From: Bacteroidales bacterium UBA3663
GTDB lineage: Bacteria; Bacteroidota; Bacteroidia; Bacteroidales; UBA3663
DNA length: 12,118 nucleotides
NCBI GenBank assembly: GCA_002373755.1
Contig: DFJU01000111.1
Span: 3,121 to 15,238, forward strand
Direction of reading: 5' to 3'
The notes below the pieces were generated by a model. It saw only the letters and a program-made list of their open reading frames with translations. It was not told the DNA's origin and ran no database searches. The first letter of the stretch is position 1. Every line of letters starts with the position of its first letter. This document shows positions 1 to 6,800 of this stretch, piece by piece. The translations under genes were made by a program, and so were the position numbers.

Positions 1-41
1 CAACTCTTATTTCCTACTTCTTATTTCTTAACTTTAGAATA
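1..41. repeat. A/T-rich intergenic tail with short tandem repeat
   Basis: This is the end of the intergenic region in front of the MlaD-like gene. The 9-mer TCTTATTTC occurs at 5-13 and again at 19-27, a 14-nt period, and is followed by TTAAC. The pattern resembles the degenerate TTAACTCC repeats at the other end of the window (11555-11696). No Shine-Dalgarno motif is visible before the ATG at 42, which is normal for Bacteroidetes. No promoter can be called because the region is cut by the window edge. Confidence 0.35.
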
Positions 42-905
42 ATGAAACGCGCAGAAGAACTTAAAATAGGCATCTGGACCATCGTGGCCATCGTCGCGAT
101 GGTCTTTGGCATCAAGTTCCTGAAAGGCCAGCTGCACACCAGCACGGTCTATTATATGCAGAGCCCCAACGTCGAACGTGTGGCCGAGTCGAGCCATGTG
201 AAGCTGAACGGCTACAAAGTGGGCTTCGTCGGCTCGATGCACTACAACTACGCGACCAACGAGGTCGTACTCGGCCTCTACCTTGACCCATCGCTTCGGT
301 TGCCGCGCGGCACATCGGCCATCATCGTGCCCGACCTTTTGGGAAACAGCAACATCCACCTGACTTTGGGCGATGCGGCCAATGGTTTTATGGCGGCCGG
401 CGACACCCTGCTGGGCGGCGGAATGGCTCCCGGTCTGACCGATGGAATTGCCGACGCGATGCCGAAAGTTATGGCTCTGCTGCCGAAAGTCGATTCGCTG
501 CTCACGGGGCTGAATACCGTCGTCCACGACACGAAACTGAACGAGACGCTGCTGTCGGTCAACACTTTGGCACACAAGCTCGACCGCACGCTCACCGACC
601 TGAACCGCGAACTGCCCGGCATCCTGCACAATGTTGACAATGCCACCGCCAACCTCGACACGCTCAGCGTCGAACTGCGCGAGGCCCGCATCCGCGACAT
701 CATCGGACAAGCCAACGCCACGCTCGATTCGGTCAACCTCATGGTGTCGGCCCTCAACAGTACGCAGGGCACGGCCGGCCGCCTCATCAACAGCGACGAA
801 CTGCACCGCCAGCTTGAAGGCACTTTGGCCGATGTTGACAGCCTCGTGAACGACATCAAGGCGCACCCGAAACGATACATCAACATTAAGGTGTTCGGGA
901 AGTAA
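42..905 (+). CDS. mlaD: MlaD-type MCE domain protein
   Basis: This 287-residue protein is the substrate-binding, membrane-anchored part of an MCE lipid-transport system, which moves phospholipid between the inner and outer membranes. Residues about 9-27 form one hydrophobic helix after a short charged N-terminus (MKRAEELK), so the protein should sit in the inner membrane with the rest in the periplasm. The MCE domain follows (about 35-112; VKLNGYKVGFVGSM, then a run ending in GNSNIHLTLGD). The remainder, about 140-275, is rich in Leu, Asp and Asn heptads (LLPKVDSLLTGLNTVV, LDRTLTDLNREL) and is probably helical or coiled, as in MlaD relatives that oligomerise. The C-terminus (HPKRYINIKVFGK) matches what I recall of Bacteroidetes MCE proteins. 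The permease and ATPase partners (MlaE, MlaF) are not in the window and could lie upstream or elsewhere. The ATG at 42 fits the membrane-anchor topology. The family call is firm; the symbol is by homology only. Confidence 0.88.
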   Translation: MKRAEELKIGIWTIVAIVAMVFGIKFLKGQLHTSTVYYMQSPNVERVAESSHVKLNGYKVGFVGSMHYNYATNEVVLGLYLDPSLRLPRGTSAIIVPDLLGNSNIHLTLGDAANGFMAAGDTLLGGGMAPGLTDGIADAMPKVMALLPKVDSLLTGLNTVVHDTKLNETLLSVNTLAHKLDRTLTDLNRELPGILHNVDNATANLDTLSVELREARIRDIIGQANATLDSVNLMVSALNSTQGTAGRLINSDELHRQLEGTLADVDSLVNDIKAHPKRYINIKVFGK

Positions 906-916
906 GAAGACACAGA

Positions 917-1010
917 CCCTCTCCCCAGCTGTCCCCTCGCTAAAGCTCGTCTTCTCGCTGGACGATTATCAATCGTTCTGGTTGCTGCGAGGACCCCCGT
1001 AATGGGGAGG
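917..1010. repeat. Nested inverted repeat, possible dispersed palindromic element
   Basis: Several short complementary arms share nearly one centre: CTCCCC at 921-926 with GGGGAG at 1004-1009, CCTCGC at 935-940 with GCGAGG at 987-992, and ACGATT at 962-967 with AATCGT at 971-976 around an ATC loop. Each arm is short, but their nesting suggests one imperfect long hairpin of about 90 nt. There is no T-run after it, so it is not a classical terminator, though it could protect or end the mlaD transcript. Its GC-rich composition and position between genes suit a REP- or MITE-like dispersed repeat. Copies elsewhere in the genome cannot be seen from here. Confidence 0.4.
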
Positions 1011-1044
1011 AAGCATAGGTTACAATCAACTAATGATACGGGAT

Positions 1045-1069
1045 TTTCGTGTTTTTCGTGAATTTCGTG
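1045..1069. repeat. Three TTTCGTG units at exact 9-nt period
   Basis: TTTCGTG occurs at 1045-1051, 1054-1060 and 1063-1069, with two-base spacers. It lies 46 nt before the proC start. From memory, similar TTTCGTG runs occur in many intergenic regions of Bacteroidales, so it may be a dispersed repeat rather than a local operator. Reading through it extends the proC frame upstream to an ATG at 1049, but that N-terminal stretch does not look like protein and is better explained as this repeat. Confidence 0.4.
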
Positions 1070-1114
1070 GTTAAATATTTCCAGGCGAATCAAAGTTCAA
1101 AACAAAATAAAATT

Positions 1115-1906
1115 ATGAAAATTGCCATTATCGGCGCAGGCAACATGGGCGGCGCAACAGCCCGCGGCCTCGCCACAGGAACGGTCTTCAAGGCCGCAGA
1201 AATCACCGTCAGCGAACCGAACAAGGAGACATTGGCCAAAATCAAGGCCGATGTGCCGGAAATCAACATCATGACCGACAATCTGGCTGCTGTGGCCGAT
1301 GCCGATGTCGTCGTCACCGCCGTCAAGCCGTGGCTCGTGCAGCCCGTCATCGAGGGCATCCGTCCCACATTGGCCAAACGCCGTCCGCTCATCATCAGCA
1401 TCGCAGCCGGCATCAAGTTCGCCGACCTGAACGGATTCCTGGCCGATGACACGTTCCAGCTCGTCAGCGTCATCCCGAACACCGCCATCGCCATCAAGCA
1501 GAGCCCGACGCTCATCGCCTTCAACGACAAGGTGAGCGACGAGAACAAGGCATTGGTCAAGAAGATGTTCGATGAACTCGGCTCGGCCATCATCATCGAC
1601 GAAAAGCAGATGGCTGCTGGAACCGCCGTCACCTCGTGCGGCATCGCCTACGCCTTCGAGTACATCAAGGCCGCCATGCAGGCCGCCATCGAACTGGGCT
1701 TCTATCCGCATGTGGCCAAGGCAATGATCGACCAGACCGTGCTCGGCGCCGTGGAGCTGCTGGAACACAACGGCACCTATCCCGACACCGAAATCTACAA
1801 GGTCTGCACTCCTGGCGGCATCACCATCAAGGGTCTGAACGAGATGACCAAGGAGGGCTTCGACCACGCTGTCATCGCCGGCCTGATGAAGGCGGCTGGA
1901 AAGTAA
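1115..1906 (+). CDS. proC: Pyrroline-5-carboxylate reductase
   Basis: ProC reduces 1-pyrroline-5-carboxylate to L-proline with NAD(P)H, the last step of proline synthesis, in the cytoplasm. The 263-residue product starts with a Rossmann nucleotide-binding strand-loop-helix (MKIAIIGAGNMGGA, Gly at 7, 9, 12 and 13). It continues with AVKP at 69-72, the PNT motif at 121-123, the helical dimerisation region with TSCGIAYAFEYIKAA at 173-187, and the C-terminal signature TPGGITIKGLNEM at 232-244, which corresponds to the family's SPGGTTIAG loop. Its length is normal for ProC. I chose the ATG at 1115 because the Rossmann motif must begin within a few residues of the start; the in-frame ATG at 1049 would add 22 residues encoded by an intergenic repeat. 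The sequence before the start is A-rich (AAAACAAAATAAAATT), as expected for Bacteroidetes initiation. The gene is GC-rich like the other flanking genes and looks like core chromosome. Confidence 0.96.
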   Translation: MKIAIIGAGNMGGATARGLATGTVFKAAEITVSEPNKETLAKIKADVPEINIMTDNLAAVADADVVVTAVKPWLVQPVIEGIRPTLAKRRPLIISIAAGIKFADLNGFLADDTFQLVSVIPNTAIAIKQSPTLIAFNDKVSDENKALVKKMFDELGSAIIIDEKQMAAGTAVTSCGIAYAFEYIKAAMQAAIELGFYPHVAKAMIDQTVLGAVELLEHNGTYPDTEIYKVCTPGGITIKGLNEMTKEGFDHAVIAGLMKAAGK

Positions 1907-2041
1907 GACATTCTCCTTTTGATACTGTTCTGAATGTTTTCAGCCGGCAGAGAACCAAGAGGTTGAAATATACAAGTAATGATTTTAAAAAAGACTAAAT
2001 TGCAAGATATCTCTTGCGAAACTTGAAGAACCTATAAGCCT
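1907..2041. promoter_or_regulatory. Leader of the accessory operon with small hairpin
   Basis: This 135-nt stretch separates proC from the ATPase gene and should carry the promoter of the three-gene operon, since base composition drops here and the next junctions are overlapping. It contains an inverted repeat, GCAAGA (2002-2007) and TCTTGC (2012-2017) around TATC, extendable by a T-G and a T-A pair to 2000-2019. The hairpin ends 22 nt before the ATG at 2042 and could be an operator or an mRNA structure. I found no convincing match to the Bacteroides -33 TTTG / -7 TAnnTTTG promoter, and no terminator for proC. Confidence 0.35.
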
Positions 2042-3196
2042 ATGAAAGAACGATTAGAAATAAGGAATTTTGGGCCCATCAAGCATGTCGTAATTGACGA
2101 TATCAAGCCAATTACACTACTTGTCGGAGAATCTGGAAGTGGCAAAAGCACCATTATGAAGGTGCTTGCCATTTTCAGATGGATTTATAAGATGGTTGGA
2201 ATCCGTTCTTATCTAAAAGACCATTCCAACATGAAAAAATCTCCATTTAGATTCAATTTTCCATACTATGTAAAGGAAGACGGACTGAATAATTACATGA
2301 AGTCCGACACATACTTCCTCTATTCTCGTGGAGAATGCGAAATGGAGTTCTCAAAAAACAAGTTTCGACTTGTCAAGCAGCGCATTCCCCGAGAAGAACT
2401 CAATCTGGAAAAAATTGCATACATCTCCGAGAAGCGCAATCTTATTCCAGACGTCCTCGAGCATAATCTTATGGTCGGGAAGAAATCATTTTACCTCAAC
2501 GAAGTCTGGTCTGACTATCTTTTGGCCGCCCAACACATATCTGAACTTGATATGCCATTCACCAATGTACGTTTTGTGCGACGCAAGACACAGATGGGCG
2601 AAAGGCATAGCATTCAAGCCATTGACGGCAATTCGTCCTATACCATAGATCTGAAAGAATCTTCATCCGGCATTCAATCATCCACCCCACTATCGCTTAT
2701 TGTAGAATACTATTCGCATCATTATGATCTGGTGAAGTCGATGAACAAATCTGTTTTGTCCTATCTGTCAGAGCAAGATAGTTTAGAAGATTTCCATAGC
2801 CAATTGAACATTGGAGATTTTCCGTATAAAAGAGTTAATCTTTTCATTGAAGAACCAGAATTAAGCCTTTTTCCCGATAACCAAATCGGGCTTGTCAATT
2901 TTTTAGTTGACCGATGCTTCATTTCAAAAACGAACAATTACGACATGACATTGATGCTTTCCACCCATAGTCCTTACATCGTCAACTACCTCAATGTCTT
3001 GTTGCATCGACCAACGAATGACATTCATATCAATAGCAAAGATTTGGCTGTTTACCGAGTCTTTGATGGCCAAGTTCAAGATTTGATGCTTCGCGATGAC
3101 AATGGTGAAATCTCGGCAGTTGACACCCGCGATTTGTCAGAGACGATGAAATCCATCTACGACGAATATGTAGAACTGAAGAACCAGAAGGCATGA
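2042..3196 (+). CDS. ABC/SMC-like AAA family ATPase, first gene of candidate defence operon
   Basis: This 384-residue protein is a soluble P-loop ATPase of the OLD/RecF/SMC-like group (the type annotated as AAA_15 or AAA_21). The N-terminus gives the typical strand LEIRNFGPIKHVVIDDIKP and then Walker A GESGSGKST at 29-37. An ABC-signature-like segment SSSGIQS lies at 207-213. The Walker B strand with its acidic pair is VNLFIEEPELSLFP at 265-278, and the switch His is in STHSPYIV at 307-314. Such ATPases dimerise head to tail on ATP and often act as DNA or phage sensors that control a partner effector. Only about 70 residues follow the switch motif, so there is no room for the TOPRIM nuclease domain of OLD or GajA proteins; the effector must be a separate protein. 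The stop overlaps the next start by 4 bp (ATGA at 3193-3196), so the two are probably translationally coupled. GC content (26/60 at 2401-2460) is well below proC. The ATPase call is firm; the defence role is inferred. Confidence 0.88.
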   Translation: MKERLEIRNFGPIKHVVIDDIKPITLLVGESGSGKSTIMKVLAIFRWIYKMVGIRSYLKDHSNMKKSPFRFNFPYYVKEDGLNNYMKSDTYFLYSRGECEMEFSKNKFRLVKQRIPREELNLEKIAYISEKRNLIPDVLEHNLMVGKKSFYLNEVWSDYLLAAQHISELDMPFTNVRFVRRKTQMGERHSIQAIDGNSSYTIDLKESSSGIQSSTPLSLIVEYYSHHYDLVKSMNKSVLSYLSEQDSLEDFHSQLNIGDFPYKRVNLFIEEPELSLFPDNQIGLVNFLVDRCFISKTNNYDMTLMLSTHSPYIVNYLNVLLHRPTNDIHINSKDLAVYRVFDGQVQDLMLRDDNGEISAVDTRDLSETMKSIYDEYVELKNQKA

Positions 3197-3840
3197 AAGA
3201 CCTGCTTCAAAACGACTATATCTCGCACTTCGGGCTGACCGGGAAATACATTGTACCCTGCACTTCAATGCAGGGCAATTTTGCTTTATCCGACGACAAA
3301 GCCTGCCAAATGTGCATAGAGGACGATAGACAACATTGCTCAAATGACGGAGAACAAGAAATAATGAAAATCAATGCAAATGAATCAATCAACGCCATTG
3401 ACATCGAACAATTCTTGACTCTATTTGATGGCCGACGAGCTGGCATAAAAAACAGATGCGACAAGCTGCTCTATAACGGAATAAAAATTGCCTTTGTCGA
3501 AATGTACTGCGGATTATCCCGTAATCTCTATCCGCCATACTACCAAAAGGTCGGCAAAATTGCAAAAGCCCGCCTACAAATTGAAAGCACCATACAAAAA
3601 CTCTGTGAAGTTCCTTCCATTGCTCAACGAATAGACGGCACGAGCCAAAAACATGGCATTTTGGCATATAGAGAACGACATTCACCGCAAGGACAGGAAT
3701 CCGTGCCGCAACCAGACAAGGTACAACAAAACATGGAAGTTTTTTGGAATTCAGACTTCCAAGGCAACAATCTTCACACCAACCTTTCTCACGGATTCAA
3801 ATTCTTTGTGCTAAAATATCCGAATGAATATAAATGGTAA
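3193..3840 (+). CDS. Small hypothetical protein paired with the ATPase; possible degenerate PD-(D/E)XK fold
   Basis: I do not recognise a named family for this 215-residue protein. It starts within the stop codon of the ATPase gene, a strong sign of a functional pair. Residues 38-49 (ACQMCIEDDRQHC) give a Cys-x2-Cys with a nearby His-Cys, which could bind a metal or be chance. At 81-134 the order RRAGIKNRCDKLL, KIAFVEMYC, then a helix with KARLQIESTI looks like the layout of restriction-type folds: Asp90 in the first strand, Glu103 in the second, then a helix with Gln129. In active nucleases the second strand reads ExK; here Lys is replaced (VEMYC), so catalysis by that site is doubtful. There is no signal peptide or membrane segment. 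Plausible roles are an effector or regulator for the ATPase. Its 3' end overlaps the next frame by 17 bp if that gene starts at 3824. The coding call is good, the fold is a guess. Confidence 0.72.
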   Translation: MKDLLQNDYISHFGLTGKYIVPCTSMQGNFALSDDKACQMCIEDDRQHCSNDGEQEIMKINANESINAIDIEQFLTLFDGRRAGIKNRCDKLLYNGIKIAFVEMYCGLSRNLYPPYYQKVGKIAKARLQIESTIQKLCEVPSIAQRIDGTSQKHGILAYRERHSPQGQESVPQPDKVQQNMEVFWNSDFQGNNLHTNLSHGFKFFVLKYPNEYKW

Positions 3841-6800
3841 GACCAAGACGTTAAATCATATTTGTCCCATGAACAAGCTAACGCAAGAACAGATAGAATT
3901 ATTCAATTGTCTGCATAATGACAGAGTTGAAGATTACAGGACATTCTCCAAGAAAGATTATGGAGGACTGTTCCGCAGCGTAGTGGACAAATATCCAGAA
4001 TCTGCCCATTTTATTTACGAATTGTTACAAAATGCAGACGATGCCTGCGCCTCAGAAGTGCATATTGTGCTTCAAAAGGATTGCCTTATGTTCAAACATA
4101 ATGGCACAAAACATTTCGATATAACGCCACTCGATTCAATAGAAACTGGTGACATAAATGCCATCACCGGCATAGGCAACTCGACGAAACTCGGTGAAAC
4201 ACAAAACAAAATTGGGAAATTTGGAGTAGGGTTCAAAGCGGTTTTCCAATATACCGACACACCTGAAATTTACGATGACACATTCTGTTTCAAGATTGAA
4301 AACTATATCATTCCTACACTCATAGATGAAAATCCGAACTTAGGACGTAAGTTTGGAGAAACGCTTTTCGTATTCCGTTTCCAAGAAAAAAAGAAAGAAA
4401 AAGCATTTAACGAGATTCTGCATCGATTGAAATCGATGCAGAATCCAATACTCTTTTTGCAGCATTTAAAAAAGATTGCATACCGCATCGATTCTTTGAG
4501 CGAAAAGAAAGAAAAGGAATTTACGTATGACAAAGAATGTCTTGAAAAATCCGAATCAGAAGGTGTCACCATTGAACGTTTCAGAGTAACGGAACCACAA
4601 GGAACGAAATATCTTTTTCTCTTTTCTGAACAGGTTATCATCAAAACTGGTGAGGTAAAAAAAACATACCCCATCTTCATCGGTTATTACTACGATGAAA
4701 AAAGAAAAGAACTTATTACAAAAGAATGCGTCCCAAACATTTACTGTTTCTTTCCCACCAAAGAGACGTTTAAAACTTGTTTCATTGCCCATGCTCCATT
4801 TTTGTTGACCGACAACCGCCAAAATCTCAAACCAGGAGAAGAACTGAATAGCGATTTAATTCATCTTTTAGCAAGACTTGCAGCAAAATCTGTAGTTCTG
4901 TTACGCGATTACGGAGTCAAACACGGCCATCTTCTTGTGAACGAAAACTTAACATACTTACTTCCGAATTATCAGACTCAAAAACAATGGATGCTTGATT
5001 CCACATTTGAGCGGCCCGTAGTTAAAGCTTTTAATGAAATTATAGTAAAAGAACCACTGTTCCTTACTCGAAACGATAAATACGTCTTACCGAACAATGC
5101 CTATACGACGACAAAAGGTATTTTTGATCTACTTGACCAAAATCAGTTCGAACAACTCAAACAAGAAAAAAATATAGATTTTTTGCAATGTAAACTTGCT
5201 CAAAACATTCTCAATATTAACGAATGCGGGTACTACATTTCTGTATCTCGCTATGAAATTGAAGACTTCGGTGAAAATATTTCAGCTGAATTTATGCATT
5301 TACAATCGTATGATTGGGTCATTAAATTCTATAAATTTCTACTCAATCATGCTGTAGAATACATTCGTATTAGTGAAATATCACCAAAACCTATTTTTAG
5401 GAATGCACCAATCATCAAAAATCAGAACGACGAATGGGTAAAGCCTTTTAATAACTATACAGAGCCAAATGTATATTTTCCGGTCGATGAAAGGCAGAAT
5501 GCATCCGTTGAAAATTATAATTTCATCAATATCATTTTTTTAGAAAACGAATCAGCAAAGAAGCTGTTTGATGTATTTGGTTTCAAACAACCGAACCAAA
5601 GTGACTACATTTGCAATATTTTATTGAGGAAATATGCAAATGTCTGCGAAATCACAGATGAAACCATCAGAAAAGATTTTGCAAACATACTACGGTATTT
5701 CCAAAAAATACAAGGTACTAGAGAAGCTGATATTTTTATCGAAAAAGTCAGTAGTAAAATCTCACTTATGGGCAAGAACCACAATCTTTGTTCTCCAAAG
5801 CACCTTTACATTGAAAAACCTCAATATAAAGCATATCTTGGAGATTCCTACAACTTTTTTTTCGATTTTTCTTTCTACGATAAAGACCCAGACATCAATA
5901 GATACAAAAAAGAGTTTATTGAAGATTTAGTATGTCGAATTGGAGTCAGAAAAGTATTGATACAAGATGAAGTCAATCGTTTTATTTCACAAAAAAACGT
6001 TCCAAATTATATCAGTTACGCCCTTCCTCCAAAATCAAAATATGATTCAATAGATGTTTTTGACAAAACAATTGTCGAATTTTATAATAAATATTCTAAT
6101 CTCGACAAAAAAGCATCTGTCTGTCTGTGGAACGATATTCTGCCAGCAGCCTTACAAAGTATAAACAATAATCCAAAATCTGCCGAAGTGCATGCATTTA
6201 ATTCACGCAGCAAAGAAATAGAAACCTATTGCGTCGAAGTCAAATTCATACGCGACATGAAGTTATATCCATGGATCTACGACAAAAACGACAAATTACG
6301 GTTCTTAGACAAACTGCACATTGAGGAATTGGCATCGGAATACAATTTGAACAACGGTGTTGCGGAAATTCTGGGTATAGAAAAAGCCACACAAAACCTA
6401 ACAGAGAAATATGGTGTGAGTGACGATGTACAGCAGAAATATGAATTTGGTGCACAATTGTCTGATATATGCGGAGATGACATCTCCCAAGAAGAAGCGT
6501 TACAAGCACTTAAAGAACTTCGTGAAAAAAAGCAAGCCGAAAGAATTCAACAGCAGCATATTGAAACAAAATCATCTAATACAGAAAAAGAAGCCGCACA
6601 AGAATCCATAGAGGAGCGACTGCAAAAGAAATGGGAAGAAAAGAAAGGCCATTCCGTAGGGAAGCCTCATTCCATTTCCTGCACACCAGACATGGATTCT
6701 TTTGAGACGAGAAGCACGGGGCTTAATTCCACACAGAAAAATGCACCTTTTTTTGAACCAACAAAAAATGGAACAACCGATGTATCGGCCGAAAGCACAG

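Noticed and set aside
21..866. 281-residue open frame on the - strand across the MlaD gene
   Set aside because: It mirrors the GC-rich codons of a well-supported MCE protein and has no recognisable motif.
1049..1114. Upstream extension of proC to an earlier ATG
   Set aside because: The extra 22 residues are read from the TTTCGTG repeat and A-rich leader; the Rossmann motif begins directly at the ATG at 1115.
3193..3840. HNH (PtuB-like) nuclease reading of the small partner protein
   Set aside because: No His-Asn-His arrangement with the right spacing is present, so a Septu assignment is not supported.
4657..5862. Homopolymer runs (A8 at 4657-4664, T8 at 5855-5862) as possible phase-variation tracts
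   Set aside because: Runs of this length are expected in such AT-rich coding sequence, and nothing else suggests switching.
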